The notes beneath the pieces are model-generated. The model saw only the letters and a list, made by a program, of their open reading frames with translations. It was not told where the DNA came from and did no database searches. The position numbers and the translations under genes are program-made. From the NCBI GenBank assembly GCA_025356655.1, contig JANXRW010000004.1:1-64000 (forward strand): DNA of 64,000 bases, in the 5' to 3' direction. Shown here piece after piece: positions 27,391-38,811 of this stretch; the stretch's first letter is position 1; each line of letters opens with the position of its first letter. The stretch is from Betaproteobacteria bacterium. Lineage in GTDB: Bacteria > Pseudomonadota > Gammaproteobacteria > Burkholderiales > SHXO01.

Positions 27391-27481
27391 CCGACGCTTT
27401 AGCTGGATTTTTAGCGCGCCCGCAAGCAAGTCAACAAATCGGCGCGTGATGAGCGTATTACACCCGGGAAAACCGCAGGTG

Positions 27482-29002
<1,521 letters not shown>

Positions 29003-29079
29003 TGCGGGTTGCTCCTTTGCGGCCCGGCTCGCGCGGCGCACCCGCTGCCCGCGTCGAACAAGGGATGGGATTATACACG

Positions 29080-29568
29080 TCAGCGGGACTTCCACGCCCC
29101 TTCGAGTCGCGGCAGTTGCGCCTTCAGCGCCTGCGCGGCGGCCTCCAGGGGTGCCCTGAGCGCCGCGTCCCGCCACTGTGGATCCTTGCGCAAGGGCGTC
29201 AGCTGGCACAGGATCGTCAGCGCCACCAGCACGAGAACCCCGCGCAATAGACCGAAGAGCACGCCCAGGATGCGATCCGGCAGGCCCAGCCCCGCCAGGC
29301 GCAGCAGCGCCACCACGGCCGAGGTGAGCAGGCGGAACAGGATCAGCGCCCCCACCAGGATCAGCAAAAAAGCGATGGGCCGGGCGGCAGGGCCACTGCC
29401 CCAGCCCCCGGGCAAAAACCCGCCCAGGGCTCCACTGTAGGCACGTGCGGCAAGAAATGCACCCACCCAGGACAACAGCGCGAGGAGTTCCTTCACCGCC
29501 CCTCGCCACAGGCCAGTCAGCGCCGAGAGCCCCACCAGGACTATCGCCCCCCAGTCGATGTAGGTCAT
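29080..29568 (-). CDS. cvpA: Colicin V production protein family (CvpA)
   Basis: Inner-membrane protein with four predicted hydrophobic segments (IVLVGLSALTGLWRG, LLALLSWVGAFLAA, IAFLLILVGALILFRLL, LGVLFGLLRGVLVLVALTIL) in 162 residues, the normal length. The GLWRG motif near the N-terminus is typical. Its biochemical role is not settled; it is almost always upstream of purF, as here. Confidence 0.92.
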   Translation of the reverse strand: MTYIDWGAIVLVGLSALTGLWRGAVKELLALLSWVGAFLAARAYSGALGGFLPGGWGSGPAARPIAFLLILVGALILFRLLTSAVVALLRLAGLGLPDRILGVLFGLLRGVLVLVALTILCQLTPLRKDPQWRDAALRAPLEAAAQALKAQLPRLEGAWKSR

Positions 29569-29608
29569 GGCCGCTGGCGTCCTGCGGCTCGAGAGGCGCG
29601 CGGGGTTG

Positions 29609-30268
29609 TCACGGGCTGGCGGGCACCACCTTCAGGCCATGGGCGGAGACGAGATTCAGCCGATCCAAGCGCGCCACTACGGCGTTAGCTTCCTCCTGCG
29701 TGGCAAAGGGCCCCACGCGCACTCGCGTGCGCTCACCGGCAGCGGTCTTGACCGTCTCCACGTAGCTGGGAAGTTTGCTCGCACGCAGGTGGTCACGCAG
29801 GCGGTGGGCGGTCTGCGCGTTGCTGAAGGCCCCGACGGGGATCACGAAGCCGCGGTGGGCGCCCGGCGCGTTGTCTGCCGCTGCGGCGGGGCCGGCGGGT
29901 GGGGGCTTGGGCGCGGGGACGGCGGCAGCCGGCGCGGCCGGATCCAGCGGGGCGGGGGCCGGGCCCATCCCGGCGCTCAGCCCCGGGGGCGGCGCACTGG
30001 GCACCACGGCGGCCGAGGGCGGGGGCGCTGCGGGTACCACCTGCCCAGGCAAGATCGAGGGGGCGGTGTGTTCCATCGGCACTGGGGGGATCTGCACGCT
30101 CACGTCCTGGGGGCGGATCCGCGGTTGGCCGTCCAGCACCATGGGCAGAAACACAACCATGAGCACGACGAGTGCAGCGGCACCGACGAGGCGGCGGCGG
30201 GCACGCTTGCGCAGTTGGAGCTCCTCGTCCGGGAGAGGAGCGCGATCGAGGCTCGGTCTTTGCGCCAT
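29609..30268 (-). CDS. SPOR-domain membrane protein (DedD-like)
   Basis: Probable septal peptidoglycan-binding protein. The 219-residue product has a cytoplasmic basic N-terminus (LRKRARRRLVG), one transmembrane helix (AAALVVLMVVFLPMVL), a long Pro/Ala-rich periplasmic linker and a C-terminal SPOR domain (FVIPVGAFSNAQTAHRLRDHLRA, RVRVGPFATQEEANAVVARL). It lies 15 bp after folC on the same strand, in the folC-dedD-cvpA-purF order seen in many proteobacteria. Confidence 0.9.
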   Translation of the reverse strand: MAQRPSLDRAPLPDEELQLRKRARRRLVGAAALVVLMVVFLPMVLDGQPRIRPQDVSVQIPPVPMEHTAPSILPGQVVPAAPPPSAAVVPSAPPPGLSAGMGPAPAPLDPAAPAAAVPAPKPPPAGPAAAADNAPGAHRGFVIPVGAFSNAQTAHRLRDHLRASKLPSYVETVKTAAGERTRVRVGPFATQEEANAVVARLDRLNLVSAHGLKVVPASP

Positions 30269-30283
30269 GGCAGACAGGTGGGG

Positions 30284-31585
30284 TCAGGCGATCGTGGCAG
30301 GCCGACGGATCTCGACGAGCGCGTCGGCTACGGTATGGAACGAGCCAAACACGATAATTTTATCATCTTGAGCGGCCTCTGCCCTGGCGGCCCGTAGGGC
30401 GTGGCCCGCGCAGGAGAAGCACGACAGGCCCGCCGAGGCTGCCCGGGCCCGAACCACCTCGGCCAGAGCTTCGGCCGCGCGTCCGCGGGGGCCCTCCAAT
30501 CCGACCAGGAACCACCGGTCCACGAGATCGGAGAGCAGATCGACCACGCCGGCGGCGTCCTTGTCGCGCAGCATGCCGAACACTGCGAAGGTCCTCCCGC
30601 CCAGGCCCAGGTGGACTAGGTTCCTGCGCAAGCTCGCTGCCGCATGGGGATTGTGCGCAACGTCGAGCACCAGGACCGGACGGCCCGGCAGAACCTGGAA
30701 ACGCGCCGGGAGACTGACCTCCACGAGGCCCCGGCGGATAGCCCCGCCGTCGACCGGCAACGCTTCCCGCAACACACCGAGCGCGGCTAGCGCGGCTGCG
30801 GCGTTGCCCACCTGATGTTCGCCACGCAGCGCCGGCAGGGGCAAGCCGTTACGGCGCCCGTGCGCGTCCTCGAAGGACCAGGAGTCCTCGCGCATCTGAA
30901 AGCGGTAGTCGCGGTTGCGTAGCCGCAGGTCCGCGCCGAGTGTCGCGCCGTAGTCGAGCAGGCTTGCGGGCGGCGCAGGATCATTGATGATCGCGGGCCT
31001 CCCCGCACGGAACACGCCAGCTTTCTCGCGCCCGATGTGCTCGCGCGTGGGGCCCAGGTAGTCCTGATGATCCAGGTCAATGCTGGTGATAATGGCGCAG
31101 TGCGCGTCGAAGGCGTTCACCGCGTCGAGACGTCCACCCAGACCGACCTCCAGGATGGCCACGTCCACCGCGGCCGCCTCGAAGGCGAGGACAGCGGCAA
31201 GGGTGCCAAATTCGAAGTAAGTGAGCGGCGTATCGCCGCGGACCTGCTCCAGCCGCGCGAAGGATTCGCAGAAAGCCGCATCGGCTAATTCACGACCGCC
31301 GACGCGCACCCGCTCGTTATAGCGCTCCAGATGCGGCGATAGATAGCAGCCGACGCGGTAGCCTGCCGCCAACAAAATGGCCTCGAGCAGCGCGCAGGTG
31401 GAACCCTTGCCGTTGGTGCCCGCCACCGTAATGACGGGGAAGGCAGTGCTCAGGTACAAGCCGCCGATAACCTGCTGCACGCGCTCCAACCCCATCTGGA
31501 TTCGGCTGGGATCGAGACCCTCCAGATAGGCGAGCCAGAGCGACAGCGAATCGCCGGGACCCGGTGCCGCGGAAGCTTCCGGCAT
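30284..31585 (-). CDS. folC: Folylpolyglutamate/dihydrofolate synthase
   Basis: Adds glutamate to dihydropteroate and folates. The 433-residue protein has the ATP-binding loop TVAGTNGKGSTCALLEAIL, LSPHLERYNERVRVGG, the folate/ATP region VGLGGRLDAVNAFDAH and DLDHQDYLGPTREHIGREKAGVFR, and the C-terminal ligase domain with VLDVAHNPHAAASLRRNL. It lies 15 bp after accD. Length and motifs are normal. Confidence 0.95.
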   Translation of the reverse strand: MPEASAAPGPGDSLSLWLAYLEGLDPSRIQMGLERVQQVIGGLYLSTAFPVITVAGTNGKGSTCALLEAILLAAGYRVGCYLSPHLERYNERVRVGGRELADAAFCESFARLEQVRGDTPLTYFEFGTLAAVLAFEAAAVDVAILEVGLGGRLDAVNAFDAHCAIITSIDLDHQDYLGPTREHIGREKAGVFRAGRPAIINDPAPPASLLDYGATLGADLRLRNRDYRFQMREDSWSFEDAHGRRNGLPLPALRGEHQVGNAAAALAALGVLREALPVDGGAIRRGLVEVSLPARFQVLPGRPVLVLDVAHNPHAAASLRRNLVHLGLGGRTFAVFGMLRDKDAAGVVDLLSDLVDRWFLVGLEGPRGRAAEALAEVVRARAASAGLSCFSCAGHALRAARAEAAQDDKIIVFGSFHTVADALVEIRRPATIA

Positions 31586-31600
31586 AGCGGGGAAGGCGGC

Positions 31601-32464
31601 TCAGGCGGCTGGAAGCCGAAGGAGCAGCGTGATGAGCCCAGCGAGCCGGTCGCGCATGGCGCGGCGGTCCACGATCATGTCCACCGCCCCATGCTCGAGC
31701 AGGAATTCGGCGCGCTGAAATCCTTCGGGCAAGGTCTGCTTAACGGTCTGCTCGATCACCCGCGGTCCGGCGAAGCCGATGAGCGCGCCGGGCTCAGCGA
31801 TGACCACGTCACCGATCATGGCGAAGCTGGCCGACACGCCGCCCATGGTGGGATCCGTCAAGACGGAGATAAAGGGCAGGCGCTCATCGGCCAGTTTGCG
31901 TAGCGCGGCCGTGGTCTTGGTCATTTGCAGGAGCGACATCACCCCTTCCTGCATACGCGCGCCGCCGCTCGCGGTGAAACAGAGGAAAGGCAGTCGCTGC
32001 TCCATGGCCACCCGCACGCCGCGAACGAAACGCTCCCCCACGGCCGACCCCATGGAGCCACCCATGAAGCGAAACTCAAAGGCCGCCACCACGACGGGAA
32101 GATTTTTTATGGCACCCTGCATCACCACTAGCGCGTCGCTCTCGCCCGACTCGGTCGCATCGGCGAGCAACCGATCGCCATAGCGACGGCTGTCCACGAA
32201 TTTCAAGAAATCTACGGGTACGACCTCGGAGCCGATCTCGTATCGCCCTTCGGGGTCCAGCGTGGCGTCGATGCGTTCGCGCGCCCCGATTCGTTGGTGG
32301 TTCTGGCACTTCGGACAGACGCCTAAGTTGCTCTCCACATCCGAGCGGTAGAGCACGGCCTCACAGCGCGCGCACTTGGTCCACAGCCCCTCGGGCACCG
32401 CCTTGCGGGCACTGCCCGGGCTGTGCTTGATCTTCGGCGGGAGCAGCTTTTGCAGCCAGCTCAT
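31601..32464 (-). CDS. accD: Acetyl-CoA carboxylase carboxyltransferase subunit beta
   Basis: Forms malonyl-CoA together with AccA as the carboxyltransferase of fatty acid synthesis. The 287-residue protein has the N-terminal zinc finger ([23 protein letters not shown]), then the crotonase-like core with [21 protein letters not shown] and [19 protein letters not shown]. trpA precedes it by about 39 bp and folC follows; trpBA-accD-folC is the common proteobacterial order. Confidence 0.97.
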   Translation of the reverse strand: MSWLQKLLPPKIKHSPGSARKAVPEGLWTKCARCEAVLYRSDVESNLGVCPKCQNHQRIGARERIDATLDPEGRYEIGSEVVPVDFLKFVDSRRYGDRLLADATESGESDALVVMQGAIKNLPVVVAAFEFRFMGGSMGSAVGERFVRGVRVAMEQRLPFLCFTASGGARMQEGVMSLLQMTKTTAALRKLADERLPFISVLTDPTMGGVSASFAMIGDVVIAEPGALIGFAGPRVIEQTVKQTLPEGFQRAEFLLEHGAVDMIVDRRAMRDRLAGLITLLLRLPAA

Positions 32465-32503
32465 AGACAGACCCCCAACGCACTGTGCCCCTGACTGCGC
32501 GGG

Positions 32504-33316
32504 TCAGTCATCCATGGCCTTCCGGAACCCGGAGAGCAGATCTTCGACTCGTCGCACAACGTCCGCCGCTGGCGCATCCTCGATCTCCTGCACGATCCTG
32601 CTGCCGACGACAACGGCATCGGCGACGGCAGACACCGCACGGGCGGTCTGCGGATCCCGGATGCCGAAACCGACCCCAATGGGCAAATCGACGTGGCTAC
32701 GTATCCTGCGGGTCCGCTCGGCCACTTCGTTCACGTCCAGGTTGGCCGCGCCCGTGACCCCTTTGAGGGAAACGTAGTAGATGTAACCGCTGGCAATCTT
32801 GCTCACGGCTTCCATCCGGGCATCATCCGTGGTCGGAGACAGTAGGAAGATGCTATCGATCCCCTGGGTCCGCAACAGCGCCGTGAGAACCTCGCTTTCT
32901 TCCGGGGGATAGTCCACGACCAGCACCCCATCGACGCCGGCGGCGCCGGCCCGGCTAGCGAAGAGTTCGTAGCCCATGGCTTCAATGGGGTTGCCGTAGC
33001 CCATGAGCACCACGGGGGTGAGGGCGTCCTGGCGGCGGAACTCGGCCACTGCCTCGATCACCCCGCGCAGTGTCATCCCCGCCCGCAGGGCGCGCTCGGC
33101 GGCGCGCTGGTTGACCGGCCCGTCAGCCATGGGGTCGGAGAAGGGCACGCCCAACTCGATTACGTCAGCGCCCGCCCGCACGGCGGCGTGCATGAGCGGA
33201 ACAGTGAATTCGGGGCCGGGGTCTCCCGCCGCGAAATAAGGGATCAACGCCTTGCGCCCCGCCTCGCGCAGGCTCTTGAACCGCGCCGGAATGCGCGAGA
33301 CGTTGCCGGCGGTCAC
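32504..33316 (-). CDS. trpA: Tryptophan synthase alpha chain
   Basis: Cleaves indole-3-glycerol phosphate to indole and G3P. The 270-residue TIM barrel has [13 protein letters not shown], the catalytic Glu in [21 protein letters not shown] (with the second catalytic Asp after it), [11 protein letters not shown] and [11 protein letters not shown] with the phosphate-binding loop near GVGFGIRDP. Its start overlaps the trpB stop by 4 bp, so the synthase subunits are coupled. Confidence 0.97.
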   Translation of the reverse strand: MTAGNVSRIPARFKSLREAGRKALIPYFAAGDPGPEFTVPLMHAAVRAGADVIELGVPFSDPMADGPVNQRAAERALRAGMTLRGVIEAVAEFRRQDALTPVVLMGYGNPIEAMGYELFASRAGAAGVDGVLVVDYPPEESEVLTALLRTQGIDSIFLLSPTTDDARMEAVSKIASGYIYYVSLKGVTGAANLDVNEVAERTRRIRSHVDLPIGVGFGIRDPQTARAVSAVADAVVVGSRIVQEIEDAPAADVVRRVEDLLSGFRKAMDD

Positions 33317-34530
33317 AGGCTCAACCCGCCATGACTAGCCACCGTGTGCATGTCCTTGTCACCGCGGCCGGAGAGATTCACGAGTAGCAGTTGATCCCGG
33401 CCGAGGCCCGGTGCGATCTGCATGGCGTGCGCGAGCGCATGCGAGGACTCGAGCGCGGGGATGATCCCCTCGAAACGGCAAAGAGCGTGGAAGGCGGCCA
33501 AGGCTTGGTCATCCGTGGCGCTGGCGTACTCCACGCGGCCGCTGTCCTTCAGCCAGGCGTGTTCCGGCCCCACGCCGGGATAGTCCAGGCCGGCGGAAAT
33601 GGAGTGGGTCTCGATGATCTGCCCGTCCTCGTCCTGGAGCAGGTAGGTCCGATTGCCGTGCAGCACACCCGGCCGACCGGCGGTCAGGGTGGCGGCATGT
33701 CGGCCGGTCGCGATGCCGGAGCCGGCTGCCTCGACACCGATGAGTTTCACTCCGCGCTCGGCTATGTAGGGATGGAAGATCCCCATGGCGTTGGAACCAC
33801 CGCCCACGCAGGCAAGGATGGCGTCGGGCTGACGGCCGAAGCTCTCGGGCATCTGCCACTTGGCCTCGCGGCCCACCACGGCGTTGAAATCGCGCACCAT
33901 GACCGGATAGGGATGCGGCCCAGCCACGGTACCAATGATGTAGAAGGTGTTCTCCACACTGGCCACCCAGTCACGCATGGCTTCGTTTAGCGCATCCTTC
34001 AGCGTACGCGAACCACTCTCGACCGGCACCACGGAGGCGCCAAGGAGTTTCATGCGGTAGACGTTCTGCGCCTGCCGCTTGATGTCCTCCGAGCCCATAT
34101 AGACCACGCACTCCATACCGAAGCGGGCCGCCACGGTGGCCGCTGCGACGCCGTGCTGGCCCGCACCGGTCTCGGCGATGATGCGCCGCTTGCCCATGTG
34201 CCGAGCCAACAGTGCCTGGCCCATGGTGTTGTTGATCTTGTGCGCGCCGGTGTGGTTCAGGTCCTCGCGCTTGAACAGGATCTGGGCGCCACCGAGGTGT
34301 TCGGATAGCCGCCGGGCGTGGTAGATCGGACTGGGACGGCCCACGTAGTGTTTGAGTTCGGACTCGAACTCCGCCAGGAAGGATGCGTCATTCTTGGCGC
34401 GGTCATATTCGCGGGCGAGCTCCTCGAGGGCATGGATCAGGGTCTCGGCGACAAAGGTTCCGCCGTAAGGTCCAAAATGCCCTCGGCTGTCGGGAAAATC
34501 ATAGATCTGTCCCGGTTCATACATCTGCAT
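33313..34530 (-). CDS. trpB: Tryptophan synthase beta chain
   Basis: PLP enzyme that joins indole and serine. The 405-residue protein has [19 protein letters not shown], the PLP-Lys motif [25 protein letters not shown] and the phosphate loop [15 protein letters not shown]. The start at 34530 has GGAG at 6 bp and lies inside the end of trpF, so it overlaps by 14 bp; a second ATG 6 bp on is an alternative. Confidence 0.97.
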   Translation of the reverse strand: MQMYEPGQIYDFPDSRGHFGPYGGTFVAETLIHALEELAREYDRAKNDASFLAEFESELKHYVGRPSPIYHARRLSEHLGGAQILFKREDLNHTGAHKINNTMGQALLARHMGKRRIIAETGAGQHGVAAATVAARFGMECVVYMGSEDIKRQAQNVYRMKLLGASVVPVESGSRTLKDALNEAMRDWVASVENTFYIIGTVAGPHPYPVMVRDFNAVVGREAKWQMPESFGRQPDAILACVGGGSNAMGIFHPYIAERGVKLIGVEAAGSGIATGRHAATLTAGRPGVLHGNRTYLLQDEDGQIIETHSISAGLDYPGVGPEHAWLKDSGRVEYASATDDQALAAFHALCRFEGIIPALESSHALAHAMQIAPGLGRDQLLLVNLSGRGDKDMHTVASHGGLSL

Positions 34531-35146
34531 CGCGCACTCCTTGTATGAAATCCCGCACCCGCTCGGGATCCTTTATTCCTGGGGCCGACTCCACCCCGCT
34601 GCTGACGTCTAACGCCCAGGGCCGAACGGCCCGCACGGCCTGCGCCGCATTGTGCGGGTTCAACCCGCCAGCCAGTACCACCGGCAAGGACAACCCCTTC
34701 GGGATGAGAGACCAGTCGAAGCGCGCGCCGGTTCCGCCGGGCACTCCCTCCACATGGGCATCGAGCAAGAGGCCGCTGGCGCCCGAATAGGCGCGCGCAC
34801 ATTGTAGCAAATCCACTCCCGCCTTAACCCGCAGCGCCTTCAGGTAGGGCAGACCGTGTGCAGCGCACACCCCCGGCGTCTCTTCGCCGTGGAACTGGAG
34901 CAACTGGAGCGGGACCGAACGCGCGATGGCGGCCACCTCCTCGCCGGGGGCATCCACGAAGAGGCCCACGACGGTCACGAAAGGGGGCAGGGCTCGGGCG
35001 ATGGCGCGCGCCCGCTCAGCATCCACGAAGCGCGGGCTGCGCGCGTAAAAAACCAGCCCGATGGCGTGCGCGCCGGCCTGCGCCGCGGCCAGCCCATCCT
35101 CCGGCCGGGTGATGCCACAGATTTTGACCGCAGTCTTTGAGTTCAT
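34517..35146 (-). CDS. trpF: Phosphoribosylanthranilate isomerase
   Basis: Amadori-type isomerase of tryptophan synthesis. The 209-residue TIM barrel begins [30 protein letters not shown], where the catalytic Cys is conserved, and has [25 protein letters not shown], the catalytic Asp in [15 protein letters not shown] and the phosphate site [15 protein letters not shown] and [15 protein letters not shown]. It overlaps the truA stop by 4 bp. Confidence 0.96.
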   Translation of the reverse strand: MNSKTAVKICGITRPEDGLAAAQAGAHAIGLVFYARSPRFVDAERARAIARALPPFVTVVGLFVDAPGEEVAAIARSVPLQLLQFHGEETPGVCAAHGLPYLKALRVKAGVDLLQCARAYSGASGLLLDAHVEGVPGGTGARFDWSLIPKGLSLPVVLAGGLNPHNAAQAVRAVRPWALDVSSGVESAPGIKDPERVRDFIQGVRDADV

Positions 35147-35964
35147 GTTCCAGCCTCTCCCCGCGCGCCCGAAAGTCCCAGCAGCAGGTCCTCGGGTAAA
35201 CGCCGGGGTGGTGGTGGCAACCCCTGTGCCTCGTCGTAGTGCACGCCCGCGAGGTACAAGCCATCCGGGGCGAAGGTGGGCGCCGCCGCACGCCGGTCAC
35301 GCCCCCCCAAGACCCCAGCCAGCCACTGGGGCGCGGCACTGCCGTTACCCACTCGCACCAGCGAGCCCACGAGGTTGCGCACCATGTGGTGCAGGAACGC
35401 GTCGGCCAAGAACTCGAACATTACCAGATCGCCCTGGCGGCGAATGCTCACCTCACGCATGTCCTTGACAGGCGAGCGAGCCTGGCACTCGGCGGCACGG
35501 AAGGCACTGAAGTCGTGCGTGCCCAGCAAGTGTTGGGCGGCTTCCCGCATGAGCGCGACGTCCAGCGGCCGATGATGCCAGCCGACGCGACTCATACCCA
35601 CGCCCGGGCGTTGGGGCCGATTGAGCAACAAATAAAGATAGGACCGGCCGCGAGCGCGGTAGCGCGCGTGGAATTCCTCAGTGACCGGTTGGGCCCAGAG
35701 GGCACAGATGTCCCGCGGCAGAAGCGCGTTGGTCCCACGTACCCAGGCGCTGATGGGCCGGTCGGCCGTTGTGTCGAAATGCAGAACCTGCCCCAGGGCG
35801 TGCACCCCGGCGTCCGTGCGCCCCGCAGCGTGCGCCTCCAGGCGATGGCCGGCGATGCCTCCCAGAGCGCCCTCGAGAGCGTCCTGAACCGAAGCCCCAG
35901 AGGGCTGGCGCTGCCAGCCGCAATAGCGCGTGCCCTCGTACTCCACTCCCAGCGCAATCCGCAT
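35143..35964 (-). CDS. truA: tRNA pseudouridine(38-40) synthase
   Basis: Modifies U38-U40 in the anticodon arm. I start it at the ATG at 35964 (MRIALGVEYEG), one codon after the track's TTG. The 273-residue protein has the family N-terminus YEGTRYCGWQRQPSGASVQDALE, the catalytic Asp in HAAGRTDAGVHALGQV, and the conserved FLADAFLHHMVRNLVGSLV. It follows fimV and is coupled to trpF by a 4-bp overlap. Confidence 0.96.
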   Translation of the reverse strand: MRIALGVEYEGTRYCGWQRQPSGASVQDALEGALGGIAGHRLEAHAAGRTDAGVHALGQVLHFDTTADRPISAWVRGTNALLPRDICALWAQPVTEEFHARYRARGRSYLYLLLNRPQRPGVGMSRVGWHHRPLDVALMREAAQHLLGTHDFSAFRAAECQARSPVKDMREVSIRRQGDLVMFEFLADAFLHHMVRNLVGSLVRVGNGSAAPQWLAGVLGGRDRRAAAPTFAPDGLYLAGVHYDEAQGLPPPPRRLPEDLLLGLSGARGEAGT

Positions 35965-36009
35965 CAACCGATCCCGCCGAGCGCCTAAGCCCCCCAGCCG
36001 AGGTCACCC

Positions 36010-38646
36010 TCAGTGGATAGTGGACATCAACTTCTCGGCTTCGGCCTTCTGCCCCGCATCGCCTTCGTTGACCACCTCGCGCAGGATCTCGCGGGCGCCT
36101 TCGCTGTCACCCATCTCCTGGTACGCGCGAGCCAAGTCGAATTTAGTCTGCACGTCGTGCCAGTGGGCGTCCTTGGGAGGCTCCGCGCCGCCGGCCGAGT
36201 GCGCACCGGAGACATCGAGCGCGATCGTGGATAGATCGAGGTCGGGGACGCCGGTGGTGGAGCGCGCCCCCAGTGGCTCGGTGCCCGGACTGGGGTAGGA
36301 CTCGCCGCCGCCGAAACCTTCAAGATCGAAGTCCAGACCCGCATCGTGATGCTCGGCACCCAGATCCAACACCGTCCGTGCTTCCGGAGACGAGGGTGGC
36401 GACAGCGCGTCCAAATCGAGGTCGAAGTCCAGGGAGTGGCCATCGTCCGCAACAACCGCCTCGTGCGAAGCATCGACAGGCGGCGCGTCCAGATCGAAGT
36501 CCATGGCGTCGAGCCGCGCGGTCGCCTCACCGGTGATATCCACCGTGTGCCCGGATCTACCCTCCACCGGGCCGAGCGCCCCCAAGTCCAAGTCGGTCGT
36601 GGTGCCGCCCACCTGCGCACCGATGTCCGCCAGGTCGAGGTCCGTGGCGGTTCCGGGCGTGACGCCGGCGGCCAGTGTGCCGATGTCAAAGTCGAGTTTG
36701 TCCTCGTCAGCGCCCGGGATCGCAGCCATGGCCACGGTAGAGGCGTGCTCGAAGTCGGTCGCCGCCTCCTTGCCCGCAGCGTAACGCGGGTTGGTCGGGT
36801 CGATGGTGAACCCCAGACGGGCAGCACGTGCCCAGATCTCGCCGGTGCTTCCAGTGACCCCCTGAAGGTCCCGGGCAACCGGTTCAAAGGCTTGCACATC
36901 CTTGCGCTTGGCGTAGATCTCCAAGAGTTTCAGGTAGACCTCGGGCCGCTGGCCCGGGCTCTGCAGCGCATCCTTCAGAATCTCCTCGGCCTGGGCGTCG
37001 CGGCCGTACGCCAGGTAGATCTCCGCCTCGGCTAGCGGGTCGACCTCTTCGGTGGTGGCCGCCGGGGCGCCGGAGCGACCCGTGTCGGTCGCCGTGCCGG
37101 TGTAGGGCTCCTTGCGATCGTCGCCACCCGGTACCGGTGCCGCACCTCTGGAAGCGGCGGGCTTGCCGCCGCGCTGCCGCAGCCGGTAAGCCAGCAAGCC
37201 GCCTCCGCCAAGGAGGGCTGCACCGGCGCCGCCGAGCAGCGCAGGTTGGTCGAGCAGTTCATTCAGGAAACTGGGGGGCGGGGGCGGTGGCTTGGACGCG
37301 ACGTAGGGCCGGGGCCGTGGCTTGGGCATGGCCGATTTCGCCTCCCCGGCCAGCGTGGGCTGAACGCCGGAGTTCCCCACGGCAGCCACGGAAGAACCGG
37401 CCGCAGCCGCCATCTCCGCCGGCTTGGACTCAGGTTTTACCGGCACCTTGCTCACCTCGGGAGCCTTCACGGGCTCCGGCTTGACGGGGAGCGGCGGCGC
37501 AGTCACGGCGAGCGCTGGGGCAGGCTTCTGGTTGGCCTCCTTGAGGGCTTTCAGGTCCGAGACCGTCTTCTCCAGTTGCGCGATGCGGCCCTGAGATTCC
37601 TTCATCTCGTGGGATTTGGCAGCGGACTCCTCCTTCTGGTGGCCGGCATCACCCTTGGCACCGGCAGGCGCGGCCTTGGACAGAACCACGACGTTTTCTG
37701 CGGGCGGCTTGCCTGCGGCGGCGCGATCCTCCACCTTGCCAGTCACCTTCCCACTGGCGGACGCCCCTGGTGCTTCCTGAGCGGCGCCTGCTCCTGCTGC
37801 CGATGCGAGCCGGTCACGGAAGGCGGCAAAGTTCTCCGCCTGCAGGCGCACTTCCTTGTGGGCGGCCGCGGGGGATAGTTCGCCGGCCTGCGAAGCGTCT
37901 GGAACCTGCAGCACGCGTCCGCGACGCAGCCGGTTCATGTTCTTGCCGTCGAAGGCGTCCGGATTGGCACGGAAGAGCAGAACCATCACCTGCTCGAGGC
38001 TCAAATCCTCCGGTTTCACCTTGCGTGCGATGCGGACCAAGGTCTCGCCCGACTTCACGGGTCCATAAGTCGCTGGCTTCGCGCTGTCACTCTTTGCCGG
38101 AGTCGTGGCCGCCGGTTCCGCTGGGGCGGTGGGCGCTGGAGCCGGCTCGGCGATCGTCTCGCCCTTCGGCGCAGGTGCGGCTTGGGGAGCGGGGCGCACC
38201 TCAGGGGCGGGCGCTACGGCCGCAGTGGGGTTTTCCGGGGAAGCGAAACTAGGGGGATCGAGGAGCGCCGCGTAGGCGCGCAGGATCCGACCGCCGTTCC
38301 AGGTGACCTCCAGAAGCAGGTCCAGAAAGGGCTCGGTCACCGGCTTGCTACTGGTCGCACTGACGTACATTTCCCCCGAAGCCCGCCTCTGCACCAAGAC
38401 CTGAAGTCCCAGCGAGGGCGTCGGGAAGGGAAGGTTCGCCTGCGCGTAAGCGTCGGGTGAACCCAATTTTGCAGCCAGACTTTCTTGCTCTCCCTTCTCG
38501 GGAGCCACCAACTCGATCTCCGCCCGTAAGGGCTCGCCAAGGTTCGAGAGTACGGTCAGGCGCCCCAGACCCGCTGCCGAAACTGCGGTGGAGAACACAA
38601 GCAGTCCGAGCGCCCACAACATGGCTCGAAAATAGGTTTTACCCAC
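36010..38646 (-). CDS. fimV: FimV/HubP-type polar peptidoglycan-binding protein
   Basis: Inner-membrane hub protein linked to type IV pili, polarity and twitching. The 878-residue protein starts at a GTG. It has a signal peptide (MLWALGLLVFSTAVSAAG), the FimV N-terminal domain (LGRLTVLSNLGEPLRAEIELV), a LysM domain (YGPVKSGETLVRIARKV), a coiled coil, one transmembrane helix near PALLGGAGAALLGGGGLLAYRL, and a cytoplasmic part with TPRs (AEIYLAYGRDAQAEEILKDAL), an acidic repeat-rich segment and the FimV C-terminal domain (FDLARAYQEMGDSEGAREILREV). No pilus genes are in the window. The truA neighbour is usual. Confidence 0.93.
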   Translation of the reverse strand: MGKTYFRAMLWALGLLVFSTAVSAAGLGRLTVLSNLGEPLRAEIELVAPEKGEQESLAAKLGSPDAYAQANLPFPTPSLGLQVLVQRRASGEMYVSATSSKPVTEPFLDLLLEVTWNGGRILRAYAALLDPPSFASPENPTAAVAPAPEVRPAPQAAPAPKGETIAEPAPAPTAPAEPAATTPAKSDSAKPATYGPVKSGETLVRIARKVKPEDLSLEQVMVLLFRANPDAFDGKNMNRLRRGRVLQVPDASQAGELSPAAAHKEVRLQAENFAAFRDRLASAAGAGAAQEAPGASASGKVTGKVEDRAAAGKPPAENVVVLSKAAPAGAKGDAGHQKEESAAKSHEMKESQGRIAQLEKTVSDLKALKEANQKPAPALAVTAPPLPVKPEPVKAPEVSKVPVKPESKPAEMAAAAGSSVAAVGNSGVQPTLAGEAKSAMPKPRPRPYVASKPPPPPPSFLNELLDQPALLGGAGAALLGGGGLLAYRLRQRGGKPAASRGAAPVPGGDDRKEPYTGTATDTGRSGAPAATTEEVDPLAEAEIYLAYGRDAQAEEILKDALQSPGQRPEVYLKLLEIYAKRKDVQAFEPVARDLQGVTGSTGEIWARAARLGFTIDPTNPRYAAGKEAATDFEHASTVAMAAIPGADEDKLDFDIGTLAAGVTPGTATDLDLADIGAQVGGTTTDLDLGALGPVEGRSGHTVDITGEATARLDAMDFDLDAPPVDASHEAVVADDGHSLDFDLDLDALSPPSSPEARTVLDLGAEHHDAGLDFDLEGFGGGESYPSPGTEPLGARSTTGVPDLDLSTIALDVSGAHSAGGAEPPKDAHWHDVQTKFDLARAYQEMGDSEGAREILREVVNEGDAGQKAEAEKLMSTIH

Positions 38647-38678
38647 AGCGCACCTGTCTTATGACTTTGCGGGTTTCA

Positions 38679-38707
38679 AAAATAACATCATGTATTTACC
38701 GATGCAA
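38679..38707 (-). promoter_or_regulatory. Possible sigma-70 promoter of fimV
   Basis: TTGCAT and TATTTT are separated by exactly 17 bp in an AT-rich patch about 30 bp upstream of the fimV start. The -10 is only moderately good. Confidence 0.4.
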
Positions 38708-38811
38708 GCTAAACTGGCATCTTAATGTCGCACGACAAGCGGCCGTGCATCGGCGTGACCGCTCGCGAGCGCCGGGAAATTGGACGGCTGGCTCGGGCGA
38801 AGGCCGCCCGA

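Noticed and set aside
27284-27481. SAM riboswitch upstream of metZ
   Set aside because: The only structure seen is the purF terminator; the remaining 70 bp is too short and shows no SAM-I or SAM-II pattern.
29003-29509. N-terminal extension of the purF ORF
   Set aside because: The extra 169 codons read antiframe through cvpA; PurF must start at MCGILG so that the catalytic Cys becomes N-terminal.
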